Assembly (NCBI RefSeq): GCF_004365705.1
Contig: NZ_SOBN01000001.1
Location: 744,001 to 808,000 of the forward strand
Direction: 5' to 3'
Source of the DNA: Streptomyces sp. 846.5
Lineage (GTDB): Bacteria; Actinomycetota; Actinomycetes; Streptomycetales; Streptomycetaceae
Length of the DNA stretch: 64,000 nucleotides
Shown here: positions 35,805-43,774 of the stretch, piece after piece
Numbering within the stretch: position 1 is the stretch's first letter
Layout of the letters: every line of letters starts with the position of its first letter
Notes under the pieces: generated by a model
Databases searched by the model: none
What the model saw: the letters and a program-made list of their open reading frames with translations, nothing else
What the model was told of the DNA's origin: nothing
Position numbers and translations under genes: made by a program

Positions 35805-37043
35805 ATGGACGTGATCCACGAACGGTGTGCGGGGATCGACATCAGCAAGGTCGACGTGAAGGTGTGCGTGAGGGCGCCCAGCACCGGGAAGCGGCGCCGC
35901 AGCGAGGTCCGCACCTTCCCCGCGGTCACCAGCGGACTGCTGGCGATGCGGGACTGGCTGCTGGCCGAGGGCGTGACCGTGGTCGGCATGGAAGCCACCG
36001 GCGTGTACTGGAAGCCGGTGTTCTACCTGCTGGAGCACGACATCGAGTGCTGGCTGCTGAACGCCCGGCACATGAAGTCGGTGCCCGGCCGCAAGACCGA
36101 CGTGAAGGACTCCGAGTGGATTGCCCGGCTGGTCGAGTACGGGCTGGTCCGCGCCAGCTTCGTGCCCCCGGAGCCGATCCGGCAGCTGCGGGACCTGACC
36201 CGCTACCGCACCGAGGTCATCCGGGAGCGCACCCGCGAGATCCAGCGGACGGAGAAGCTGCTGGAGGACTCCGGGATCAAGCTGTCCAGCGTGGTCTCCG
36301 ACCTGACGGGCAAGTCGGCCCGGGCCATGCTGGAGGCCCTGATCGGCGGGGAACGTGACCCCGGACGGCTCGCGGACCTGGCGCTGGGCAGCATGCGCCG
36401 CAAGACCGCCGACCTCGTCGAGGCACTGACCGGCAACTTCACCGACCACCACGCGTTCTTGCTGCGGGCCATGCTCGACCGGATCGACGCCTGCACGGCG
36501 ATGGAGAACCGGCTGAGCGAGCGGATCGACGCGCAGGTGCGGCCCTTTCGCCGCCGCATCGACCTGCTGATCACGATCCCCGGAGTGGGCACCCGCGCCG
36601 CCGAGGTGATCCTGGCCGAGATCGGGGCCCAGATGGAGCGGTTCCCCACCGCCGGCGATCTGGCGTCCTGGGCCGGCGTCTGCCCCGGCAACCACGAATC
36701 GGCCGGCAAGAGCAGCAGCGGGAAGACCCGGCACGGCGACCCCTGGCTCAAGGCCGCCCTCGGACAGGCTGCCGTCGCCGCCTCCCGCACCAAGGACACC
36801 TACCTCGCCTCCCGATACCGGCGCCTGGTCGGACGCCGCGGCAAGAAGAGAGCCCTTGTCGCTCTGGAGCACTCCATCCTCGTCGCCATCTGGCACATGT
36901 TCACCAACGATGCCGAGTACGCCGACCTCGGCGGCGACTACTTCCTCGAACGCACCGGCAAGACCAGAGCGACCCGACGGCTCATCAGCCAACTCAACCA
37001 ACTCGGCTACCAAGTCAACCTCCAACCCATCGGAGTGCTCTGA
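35805..37043 (+). CDS. IS110-family transposase (DEDD recombinase)
   Basis: A 412-residue intact transposase. The N-terminal RuvC-like DEDD domain starts CAGIDISKVDVKVCVRAP, with EATGVYWKPVFYLLE, NARHMKSVPGRKTDVKDSEW and RYRTEVIRERTREIQR. The C-terminal Transposase_20 domain has LITIPGVGTRAAEVILAEIG, then FPTAGDLASWAGVCPGNHESAGK, including the catalytic serine region. GAGGGAGGGAGGTG precedes the start. No frameshift, so the element may be active, guided by an RNA from its left end. Confidence 0.95.
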   Translation: MDVIHERCAGIDISKVDVKVCVRAPSTGKRRRSEVRTFPAVTSGLLAMRDWLLAEGVTVVGMEATGVYWKPVFYLLEHDIECWLLNARHMKSVPGRKTDVKDSEWIARLVEYGLVRASFVPPEPIRQLRDLTRYRTEVIRERTREIQRTEKLLEDSGIKLSSVVSDLTGKSARAMLEALIGGERDPGRLADLALGSMRRKTADLVEALTGNFTDHHAFLLRAMLDRIDACTAMENRLSERIDAQVRPFRRRIDLLITIPGVGTRAAEVILAEIGAQMERFPTAGDLASWAGVCPGNHESAGKSSSGKTRHGDPWLKAALGQAAVAASRTKDTYLASRYRRLVGRRGKKRALVALEHSILVAIWHMFTNDAEYADLGGDYFLERTGKTRATRRLISQLNQLGYQVNLQPIGVL

Positions 37044-37079
37044 ACAGCGGAAACGGTCACGGAGCGGGGGATTTTCGAA

Positions 37080-38297
37080 TCAGGCGGAGGGGAGCATACC
37101 GACGCGGACCGCGCCGAGGGTCGGGTCCCAGGCGCCCTTCTCGAAGTCGAAGCCGCGCTGCTCGACGTCGTTGACCAGGCTGCCGAGGGTCGGCATCGGC
37201 GAGTTGATCATCTTGATCACGGCCTGCACCCCGCTCTCGATGCCCTTGATCGCCTTCTGGATGGAGGTGAACACGGTCTCGACGGCGTTGATGATGGTGA
37301 TGGCCAAGGATATGTCCTTGTAGATCTCATACATCTTGTAGGCGGTGAAGAAACCCGCGACCACGTCGGCGACCGGGTCCTCGGGACCGCCGCCGATCGC
37401 CTCGATGGCGGCGTCGCCCTCCACCATCGAGGCGCCGTCCTCGGCCAGTTTGGGCAGGACGTTGTTGATCAGCGAGTCGATCTCCCGCAGCGCCGCCTGC
37501 ACCAGCAGCACGATGGCGTCGTAGCCGTCCTTGTAGAGCTTCGCCACCACCTTGGCCGCGTCGCCCAGGCCGCCGACTCCCATGCTCCAGCTGAACAGGT
37601 AGGAGTCGAAGGCGGTGGCCGCCGCGCCGGTCCACTCCTGGGCCAGCCCCCAGGAGCCCTTCCGGATCGTCCCCGCGACCGTGTAGAGGCCGTCGCCGAG
37701 CTGGTCGTAGGCGTCGTGCAGATAGAGCAGCTGCCCGTACTGCCCGGCCAGCGGCTCCAGCAGCAGACCGACCAGGCTCTGGCCGGTGAAGTACTTGAAG
37801 ACCTTCTGGGCGGTCGCCAGCGGTCCCGCGCTGAAGCCCTGACGGATGATCATCAGCTGGTGCCCGATGTTCTTGGCGGTGTCGTCGGCGCCGCTGGCGG
37901 GCTCGGTGAGGGTGACCTCCTGGTCGGCGAAGTTCCCGACGAGCGAGGCGCCGGGGATGGCGCCGATGTCGGGGAAGCCGGTGATCGGCGCCGGGTAGAT
38001 CTTGGCCAGCTGCGCGGCTATGTCCTGGTCCGTGCCGGCGTACTCCGCGCTGGTCTGCTGAATCTTGGAGGACACCAGGGCCATCCCGCGGACGCACTGG
38101 CCGAGCTTCTCGGTGAAGTAGCCGGAGAGCTCCGGGACCACCGGGCGCGCCAGCGCCAGCAGCCCGTCGAGCCCGGTGGTCTCCGAACACTGGCGCCCAC
38201 ACCACTGGTTCAGCGTGGACAGATGCCCGCCCTGTGTCGTCATCAGTCCGGCGTAGGTGTGGAAGTCACCCAGCGGCGGCGTCTTGAACCCTGTCAT
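37080..38297 (-). CDS. WXG100-superfamily-like protein, probable type VII secretion substrate
   Basis: A 405-residue protein with largely helical sequence. A W-x-G motif (W222-T-G224 in LAQEWTGAAATAFDSYLFSW) stands between two long helices, as in WXG100/LXG proteins exported by type VII (ESX) systems. The C-terminal part has several hydrophobic helices and ends DPTLGAVRVGMLPSA. No signal peptide, no catalytic motif. Start MTGFKTPPLG. The stop codon lies in the right end of the IS110 element, but the same TGA existed before insertion. Confidence 0.62.
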   Translation of the reverse strand: MTGFKTPPLGDFHTYAGLMTTQGGHLSTLNQWCGRQCSETTGLDGLLALARPVVPELSGYFTEKLGQCVRGMALVSSKIQQTSAEYAGTDQDIAAQLAKIYPAPITGFPDIGAIPGASLVGNFADQEVTLTEPASGADDTAKNIGHQLMIIRQGFSAGPLATAQKVFKYFTGQSLVGLLLEPLAGQYGQLLYLHDAYDQLGDGLYTVAGTIRKGSWGLAQEWTGAAATAFDSYLFSWSMGVGGLGDAAKVVAKLYKDGYDAIVLLVQAALREIDSLINNVLPKLAEDGASMVEGDAAIEAIGGGPEDPVADVVAGFFTAYKMYEIYKDISLAITIINAVETVFTSIQKAIKGIESGVQAVIKMINSPMPTLGSLVNDVEQRGFDFEKGAWDPTLGAVRVGMLPSA

Positions 38298-38395
38298 CCG
38301 TTGTCCCCCGACCCGTTGTTCCGACCCGGGCGACGGTAGCAAACCCTTTCGATCCGTTGTGGATCAATAGGCGCATCCCGCCATACGGTAGTCCC

Positions 38396-38773
38396 ATGAG
38401 CGATCACTCCGGAGCGCCTGTCGCACCCGTCGAGGCCTATGAACCCCCCTACTACCTGGCCGTCTTCACCACGGTGCGAACCCAGGAGCAGGGCGGCTAC
38501 AGCGAGACCAACGCACGTATGGAGGAGCTGGTGAAGGACGTCCCCGGGTTCCTGGGGATGGACCACGCCCAGACTCCCGGCGGGCTGTCCATCACCGTCG
38601 GCTACTTCCGCGACGCCGACGCCCTCACCGAGTGGCGGACCAACACCGAGCACCGCGCGGCGCAGAAACGCGGACAGGCCGAGTGGTATCAGAGCTACAC
38701 CCTGCATGTCGCGAAAGTGGAGCGGAGCCACGGATTCACGCGAACCGCCGAGGCCGCCCCACAGGGCGAGTGA
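38396..38773 (+). CDS. Antibiotic biosynthesis monooxygenase (ABM)-like protein
   Basis: A 125-residue dimeric alpha+beta-barrel protein. The ABM core is YYLAVFTTVRTQEQGGYSETNARMEELVKDVPGFLGMDHAQTPGGLSITVGYFRDADALTEWRTN, followed by a short C-terminal tail. Similar proteins include heme-degrading and quinone-forming monooxygenases and many small orphan proteins. The substrate is unknown. Start MSDHSG chosen over an upstream ATG in the A/T-rich promoter region. Confidence 0.85.
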   Translation: MSDHSGAPVAPVEAYEPPYYLAVFTTVRTQEQGGYSETNARMEELVKDVPGFLGMDHAQTPGGLSITVGYFRDADALTEWRTNTEHRAAQKRGQAEWYQSYTLHVAKVERSHGFTRTAEAAPQGE

Positions 38774-38832
38774 CGGCCCAACCTCCTCGCGCCCTCTCGA
38801 CCTCGACCTTACGTCGCACCGATACTCGTCCG

Positions 38833-39543
38833 ATGACCACTCAGGCCGCACCCTCCTCTTCGCCCCGGCCCGCTGGGATCCGCGCTGTGCTGCTGGATTC
38901 CGGTGGGGTGCTGATGCAGCCGAAGGGTGGGCGCTGGAATCCGCGGGCGGACTTCGAGACGACCGTGCTCGAGTGGGCTCCGGGCGTCACGCCCGAGCAG
39001 TTCGCGCGGGCCGTCGTCGTGGGCGACCGCTTCATGGACGCGTCGCGCACGACGCCGGACATGGACGCCTACCACCGCGTCATGCTCGACGCCCTCGGCG
39101 TCGACTCCCCCGCCGAGTTGCTGGCCGCCCTGGTGCGGCCGGTACCGCCGACGACCGTTCTGGAGACGTTCCCGGAGGTCGTCGACACCCTGCAGGAACT
39201 GCGCGGCCGCGGGATCCGCCTGGCCGTGGTCTCCGACGCCTGGCCGAACCTGCCGGAGCTCCACGCCGCGCTCGGTCTCGACGAGTTCTTCGAGGTGTAC
39301 GCGATTTCCGCGGTGCTCGGCTGCCGCAAGCCCGACCCGCGCATGTACCACCACGCGAGCGAGGGGCTCGGGTTGGAGCCGGGCGAGTGCCTGTTCGTCG
39401 ACGACGATCCGGCCCTGGTCCGGGCTGCGATCGACCTCGGCTACCAGGGCCTGGCGATGTGCCGGGACGGAGCCGGAGTCGCGGGCGACGGCGTTGCGTC
39501 GATCACCTCGCTGACGGAGCTGCTGGAGTCGGATTCCGTGTGA
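38833..39543 (+). CDS. HAD-superfamily hydrolase (subfamily IA)
   Basis: A 236-residue haloacid-dehalogenase-like hydrolase. Motif I is VLLDSGGVLM: nucleophile Asp is present, but the +2 Asp is replaced by Gly, as in several DxGG-type HADs, so phosphatase activity is uncertain. Motif II is LAVVSDAWPN, motif III the Lys in GCRKPDPRMY, motif IV LFVDDDPAL. About 15 disordered residues precede the fold. Function unknown. Confidence 0.85.
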   Translation: MTTQAAPSSSPRPAGIRAVLLDSGGVLMQPKGGRWNPRADFETTVLEWAPGVTPEQFARAVVVGDRFMDASRTTPDMDAYHRVMLDALGVDSPAELLAALVRPVPPTTVLETFPEVVDTLQELRGRGIRLAVVSDAWPNLPELHAALGLDEFFEVYAISAVLGCRKPDPRMYHHASEGLGLEPGECLFVDDDPALVRAAIDLGYQGLAMCRDGAGVAGDGVASITSLTELLESDSV

Positions 39544-39562
39544 AGGCAGCAGTTGAGGCCGG

Positions 39563-40060
39563 CTACATGAGCGTGGCCGGTCGGCCGGGGGCGGAGGGGC
39601 GGGCCTCGACGAGCCCGGTGCGGACCTCGCGCAGCAGCGCGAGAGCCGAGTCGAGATGTGCACTGTCGCGTTCGGCGGCGGCGGAGACGGCCTCCGCCCA
39701 TTCGCGGCGTACGACGGCGTAGTTGGCGCGGCCGTGTTCGCTGGTGTGGATGGTCGCGGCGCGACCGTCCTGGGCGCATGGGCGGCGCTCGATCAGGCCT
39801 TTGCGTTGCAGTCCGGTGAGGACGGTGGCGAGGTTGGTGCGCTGCAACCCCGTCTCGGCGGCGATGACGCTGGGCGCGGCGCCGTCGTGCTCGTTCAGGT
39901 AGCGCATCACCGTGCCCTCGGACTGGGTGAGCGGGACGGCCTCGGGGTCGCGATAGCCGAGGAACTGGATCTCCCGCGCGATGACGAGCGCGAGGTCGGC
40001 AAGTTCTGCCCAGCGCGGATCGTCGGCGGGGGCGGATGCGGGGCGTCGTGGTGCTGCCAT
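39563..40060 (-). CDS. MarR-family transcriptional regulator
   Basis: A 165-residue winged-helix regulator. LTQSEGTVMRYLNEHDGAAPSVIAAETGLQRTNLATVLTGLQRKGLIERR is the DNA-binding region and DGRAATIHTSEHGRANY the wing. Divergent from a DHA2-type exporter whose promoter contains a palindrome; the usual MarR arrangement is repression of exporter and self, relieved by the exported compound. ATG 40060 used; GTG 40078 is possible. Confidence 0.9.
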   Translation of the reverse strand: MAAPRRPASAPADDPRWAELADLALVIAREIQFLGYRDPEAVPLTQSEGTVMRYLNEHDGAAPSVIAAETGLQRTNLATVLTGLQRKGLIERRPCAQDGRAATIHTSEHGRANYAVVRREWAEAVSAAAERDSAHLDSALALLREVRTGLVEARPSAPGRPATLM

Positions 40061-40090
40061 GCACCCATGATAGGTCACCAGGCATAGTTA

Positions 40091-40119
40091 TTGACTCATA
40101 CAAGTTATGACCATATAGT
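40091..40119 (+). promoter_or_regulatory. Promoter of the DHA2 exporter gene
   Basis: TTGACT (40091-40096), exactly 17 nt, TATAGT (40114-40119): a near-consensus housekeeping-type promoter, 29 nt upstream of the exporter start codon. Confidence 0.75.
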
Positions 40120-40122
40120 CAT
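40107..40122. promoter_or_regulatory. MarR-type operator over the -10 element
   Basis: ATGAC-CATATA-GTCAT, arms perfect, centre nearly symmetric, overlapping the -10 box of the exporter promoter. Outer AGTTAT (40103-40108) and ATAACT (40129-40134) add a wider symmetric pair. Confidence 0.65.
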
Positions 40123-40148
40123 GGCTCCATAACTACCTGGGAGTCGCT

Positions 40149-41615
40149 ATGTCCACTACCGCCCACGCCGCTCCGCCGCAGGCGTCGGCCCGGGCCACGG
40201 CCCTGGTCGGGGGCCTGCACCCGTTCGGGGTGTTCGTCCTGCTGGCCGGTGCGTTCATGCCGATCATGGACTTCTTCATCACCAACGTGGCGCTGCCGAG
40301 CATCGACGCGACACTGCACGCCTCGCCGCCGGAGCTGGAGTTGGTGATCGCCGGATACGGGGTCGCCTACGCGGCGCTGCTCGTGCTCGGGGGTCGGATG
40401 GGTGACCGCTACGGACGGCAGCGCATGTTCCTCGGCGCGCTCGTCGGCTTCGTACTCGCCTCGCTGGCCTGCGGTCTTGCGCCGTCGGCCGGGTTCCTGA
40501 TCGGCGCGCGCATCGTGCAGGGCGCGACCGCGGCGCTGCTGATCCCGCAGGTGCTGGCCACCTTTCACCACACCCTCGAAGGTGAGCGCAAGTCACGTGC
40601 CCTCGCGTTGTACGGCGCCACCTCGGGCATCGCCGCCGTCGTCGGCCAGATCATCGGTGGGGTGCTCGTGAGCGCGAACATCGCCGGAACCGCCTGGCGT
40701 CCGATCTTCCTGGTCAACGTGCCGGTCGGGATCATCGTGCTGCTGGTCGCCGCGCGGATCGTCCCCGCCACCCGCTCGCCGCATCCGGTCGGCATCGACG
40801 TGCCCGGCACGATCCTGTTCGCCGCCACGCTCACCGCGCTGCTGGTCCCGCTGACCGAAGGCCACTCCCTCGGCTGGCCCACGTGGACCTGGATGCTGAT
40901 CGCGCTCGCGGTCGTCCTCGGCTACGTCACCTTCCGGGTCGAGCAGCGCGCGGAGGCGCGCGGCGAGGTCCCGCTGCTTCCGCCGTCTCTGCTGAAACTG
41001 CCCTCGATGTCACGCGGGCTGGTCATGGTGCTGATCTTCAGCATGGGTTTCGGCGCGTTCATGTTCGTCTTCGCCCTCACCGTCCAGGACGGCCTGCACA
41101 ACGACGCGCTGCACGGGGGCCTGGCGATCGTGCCGATGGCAGTGCTCTTCCTCGCCGGATCGCTCGTCGCCCCCAAGCTGATCGGCCGCTTCGGCCGGGC
41201 CGCGCTGTCCGGCGGCGCGATCGTGCAACTGGCCGGGCTCGCCTGGCTGGTCGCCGTCATCGTCTCCGACTGGCCGAACGTCAGCCTGCTGTCCATGGCC
41301 GTGCCGCTCGCCCTGGTCGGCGCCGGACAGTCGATGCTGTTCGCAGGGCTCTTCCGCAGTGTCATGGCCGATGTGCCGATGCATCTCGGCGGCATTGGCA
41401 GCGGCGCGCTGATCACCCTCCAGCAGAGTGGTCTGGCGCTGGGCGTGGCCACCCTCGGCACGCTCTACCTCAGCCTGGCCCCGCACAGCTACCCGCACGC
41501 GTTCTCCACGGTCGAGTACATCCAGATGGGCATCGTCATCCTGCTGGCCGTGGGGGCTGCCGCGCTGCCCAGGTTCACCAGAGCCGCCGTCGAGACCCCG
41601 GTCATCGACGCCTGA
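40149..41615 (+). CDS. MFS exporter, DHA2 family (14-TM, EmrB/QacA-like)
   Basis: A 488-residue drug:proton antiporter with about 14 transmembrane helices. Motif A variant GGRMGDRYGRQRMF and the motif region NVALPSIDATLHASPPELELVIAGYGVAYAAL are characteristic of DHA2 members, and GATSGIAAVVGQIIGGVL resembles motif C. The likely role is efflux of a toxic small molecule, controlled by the divergent MarR protein through the -10 operator. Confidence 0.92.
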   Translation: MSTTAHAAPPQASARATALVGGLHPFGVFVLLAGAFMPIMDFFITNVALPSIDATLHASPPELELVIAGYGVAYAALLVLGGRMGDRYGRQRMFLGALVGFVLASLACGLAPSAGFLIGARIVQGATAALLIPQVLATFHHTLEGERKSRALALYGATSGIAAVVGQIIGGVLVSANIAGTAWRPIFLVNVPVGIIVLLVAARIVPATRSPHPVGIDVPGTILFAATLTALLVPLTEGHSLGWPTWTWMLIALAVVLGYVTFRVEQRAEARGEVPLLPPSLLKLPSMSRGLVMVLIFSMGFGAFMFVFALTVQDGLHNDALHGGLAIVPMAVLFLAGSLVAPKLIGRFGRAALSGGAIVQLAGLAWLVAVIVSDWPNVSLLSMAVPLALVGAGQSMLFAGLFRSVMADVPMHLGGIGSGALITLQQSGLALGVATLGTLYLSLAPHSYPHAFSTVEYIQMGIVILLAVGAAALPRFTRAAVETPVIDA

Positions 41616-41684
41616 AGACATCGAGGTCCCACACCATGCACCGCCGCGCAGGCCACCACCGGCAGCAGCCCCACCGTCCACCCC

Positions 41685-41714
41685 GTCCCGGCGCGGCCTG
41701 CGTCGCGCCGGGAC
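41685..41714. terminator. Bidirectional terminator hairpin
   Basis: GTCCCGGCGCG / CGCGCCGGGAC, perfect 11-bp stem, 8-nt loop, between the convergent exporter and TetR genes. Confidence 0.78.
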
Positions 41715-41724
41715 CGCCCGGAAC

Positions 41725-42378
41725 CTACGGAGCTGGTGTGACCACGGCTGTCGCCAGGATCAGCTGGCGCAGCGCGGTGTAGTAGACCTCGTGGTCCACC
41801 ACCGCGGCCAGGACCTCCGACTGAAGGGCCGTCAGGGCGGGGAAGACGGCGGGCTCCAGCGCAGCAAGGGTGAGCCGGGTTGCGGTCAGGGCCGGTCCTG
41901 GGTCGCGGTGGTCGACGAAGGCGGCGTGACCGAGGGTGAGCAGGTACATCCTGCGGTAGGCGGCGACGGCCTCGGCCGGGGGCAGGCCGGCGGCGAGGTT
42001 GTCGGCGAGCTGGGGTTCGGTGAGGCGGGCCAGCAGGTGGCGGCCGAGCCAGGGACGGCCGCCGCGCAGCGCCATCAGGCCGGGGTGTGCGGCCATGACC
42101 CGGTAGAGGCCGGCGAAGCGGGCCTCGGTGGCTGACGCCCAGGCCATGCTCCCTGACGGGATGTCGGGAAGCTCCGCCGCCAGCTGGTCGGCGCAGAGGT
42201 CGAGCAGTCCGGCCGCGTCGGTGACCCGGCGCTGCAGGGTGGCGTGGGGCACTCCCAGCCGGGCGGCGACGGCACGGAAGGTGACCGCCCCCGGCCCCTG
42301 CTCGTCGGCCAGCGCGATCGCCGCCCGGGCGACCAGTTCGGGGGCGGCCCGGTCCGTTGCGACTGTTTCCCTCGACAT
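41725..42378 (-). CDS. TetR-family transcriptional regulator
   Basis: A 217-residue TetR-type regulator. ELVARAAIALADEQGPGAVTFRAVAARLGVPHATLQRRVTDAAGLL is the helix-turn-helix region, with the usual Tyr of the recognition helix replaced (ATLQRRV). The rest is a helical ligand domain. It is divergent from a PLP-dependent dehydratase, with direct repeats between; control of that gene is likely. Confidence 0.82.
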   Translation of the reverse strand: MSRETVATDRAAPELVARAAIALADEQGPGAVTFRAVAARLGVPHATLQRRVTDAAGLLDLCADQLAAELPDIPSGSMAWASATEARFAGLYRVMAAHPGLMALRGGRPWLGRHLLARLTEPQLADNLAAGLPPAEAVAAYRRMYLLTLGHAAFVDHRDPGPALTATRLTLAALEPAVFPALTALQSEVLAAVVDHEVYYTALRQLILATAVVTPAP

Positions 42379-42383
42379 GTGGG

Positions 42384-42403
42384 ACAGCGTACGGTACAGC
42401 GTA
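42384..42403. promoter_or_regulatory. Direct ACAGCGTA repeats between TetR and dehydratase genes
   Basis: ACAGCGTA at 42384-42391 and again at 42396-42403, a 12-bp period, with a GTAC-G-GTAC centre. It sits immediately upstream of the TetR start; possible regulator site. Confidence 0.5.
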
Positions 42404-42433
42404 TCGATCCGTCAGCGCCCATCGGGGGATGCC

Positions 42434-43381
42434 ATGCAGCACCAGCTCGCGTACACCGACGTCAAGGCCGCCGCCGACCGGATCGCCGGGCGGGTCAGGC
42501 CGGTCGCCGTGGTGGCGATGGACGAGTTCGACGACGGGCCGTTCCAGGTGTCGCTGGCGCTGGAGTACATGCAGCACACCGGCTGCTTCAAGGCCCGTGG
42601 CGCGCAGAACTTCGTGCTGGCCCATCGCGAGGCCGGGACGCTGCCGGACGCGGGCGTCACCATTGCCTCGGGCGGCAACGCCGGGCTCGCCTGCGCCTGG
42701 GCCGCGGGGCAGCAGGGCGTCCCGGCGACGGTGTTCCTGCCAGCGAACGCCCCGACGGTGAAGGTGGAGCGGCTGCGCGGCTACGGCGCGGACGTGCGGC
42801 TGGTCGGCCTGGAGTACGCGCAGGCCCTGCAGGCCTGCGAGGAGTTCACCGCACGGACCGGCGCACTCGCCTCGCACGCCTACGACCATCCGCTGATCGC
42901 CGCCGGCGCCGGCACCCTGCTGGACGAGATCCTGGTGCAGGACCCCCGGCTGGACACCGTCGTGGTGGTGGCCGGCGGCGGAGGGCTCTTCGCCGGCGTC
43001 GCCACGGCCGCCCGGCACCACGGCGTGCGCACGGTCGTGGTCGAGCCGGAGAACTGCTGCGCGCTGCATGCCGCGCTGGAGGCCGGGCATCCGGTCGACA
43101 GCCCGGTGGACTCCGTGGCCGCGGACTCGCTCGGCGCCCGCCTCGCCACCGGGCTGGCGGTCGCCGCCGCCCAGTACGAGGGCGCGCACAGCGTCCTGGT
43201 CAGCGACGAGCAGATCGTCGCCGCCCGCCGCGCCCTCTGGCACGACCGCCGCATCGCCGTCGAACACGGCACCGCCGCCGCCCTGGCGGCCCTCACCACC
43301 GGGGCCTACACCCCGACCGAGGGCGAACGGGTGTGCGTAGTGCTCTGCGGGGCGAACACGTCACCGTCCGACCTTGGGTAA
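42434..43381 (+). CDS. PLP-dependent serine/threonine dehydratase-like enzyme
   Basis: A 315-residue fold-type II PLP enzyme. PLP Lys53 is in GCFKARGAQNF, followed by VTIASGGNAGLACAWAA (substrate loop SGGN), FLPANAPTVKVERLRGYGADV and the phosphate-binding loop VVVAGGGGLFAG. Deaminates serine, threonine or a related hydroxy amino acid to the keto acid. ATG has a GGGGGAT Shine-Dalgarno. Divergent from a TetR regulator, which is unusual for catabolic serine dehydratases. Confidence 0.88.
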   Translation: MQHQLAYTDVKAAADRIAGRVRPVAVVAMDEFDDGPFQVSLALEYMQHTGCFKARGAQNFVLAHREAGTLPDAGVTIASGGNAGLACAWAAGQQGVPATVFLPANAPTVKVERLRGYGADVRLVGLEYAQALQACEEFTARTGALASHAYDHPLIAAGAGTLLDEILVQDPRLDTVVVVAGGGGLFAGVATAARHHGVRTVVVEPENCCALHAALEAGHPVDSPVDSVAADSLGARLATGLAVAAAQYEGAHSVLVSDEQIVAARRALWHDRRIAVEHGTAAALAALTTGAYTPTEGERVCVVLCGANTSPSDLG

Positions 43382-43396
43382 CGGCAGACTGATCCC

Positions 43397-43774
43397 ATGA
43401 CTCCCGATGCCCTCAAGGCCATCTGTCTCGACCTCAACGGATCCGTCGAGACCTTCCCGTTCAGTGAGGAGCTGTCGGTGTTCAAGGTCGGCGGCAAGGT
43501 GTTCGCCCTCACCGATCTGGCCGGGGAGCCGCTGAAGGTCAGTCTGAAGTGCGACCCCGAGCTCGCCGTCCAACTGCGCGAGCGGTACCCGTGCATCGTG
43601 CCGGGGTGGCACCTCAACAAGCGGCACTGGAACACCGTCACCATCGACGGATCGCTGCCGGACACCCTGTTGCAGGAAATGGTCGAGGACTCCTACGACC
43701 TGATCGTCACTCAGCTCCCGCGCAAGCAGCAACTGGTGCTCGACTGGCCGGGGCTCCGCCGCACGCAGGGCTAG
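43397..43774 (+). CDS. MmcQ/YjbR-family protein
   Basis: A 125-residue CyaY-like fold protein. LNGSVETFPFSEELSVFKVGGKVFALTD, then LKVSLKCDPELAVQLRERYPCIVPGWHLNKRHWNTVTIDG, and LIVTQLPRKQQL are standard MmcQ/YjbR signatures. DNA binding has been proposed but no role is established. Its stop overlaps the convergent epoxide hydrolase gene by 4 nt. Confidence 0.92.
   Translation: MTPDALKAICLDLNGSVETFPFSEELSVFKVGGKVFALTDLAGEPLKVSLKCDPELAVQLRERYPCIVPGWHLNKRHWNTVTIDGSLPDTLLQEMVEDSYDLIVTQLPRKQQLVLDWPGLRRTQG

Larger units (their letters stand above)
35569..37083 (+). mobile_element. IS110-family insertion sequence (about 1515 bp)
   Basis: Boundaries inferred from a TCAG present at both ends (35565-35568 and 37080-37083), placing the core somewhere within it. 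IS110 elements lack terminal inverted repeats and target duplications and insert at a short core. The size, one transposase gene, a long left non-coding end (236 nt) and a short right end (about 40 nt) fit the IS110 group. It sits at the stop codon of the WXG-type gene without changing it: removing the element leaves the TGA intact. Confidence 0.65.
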
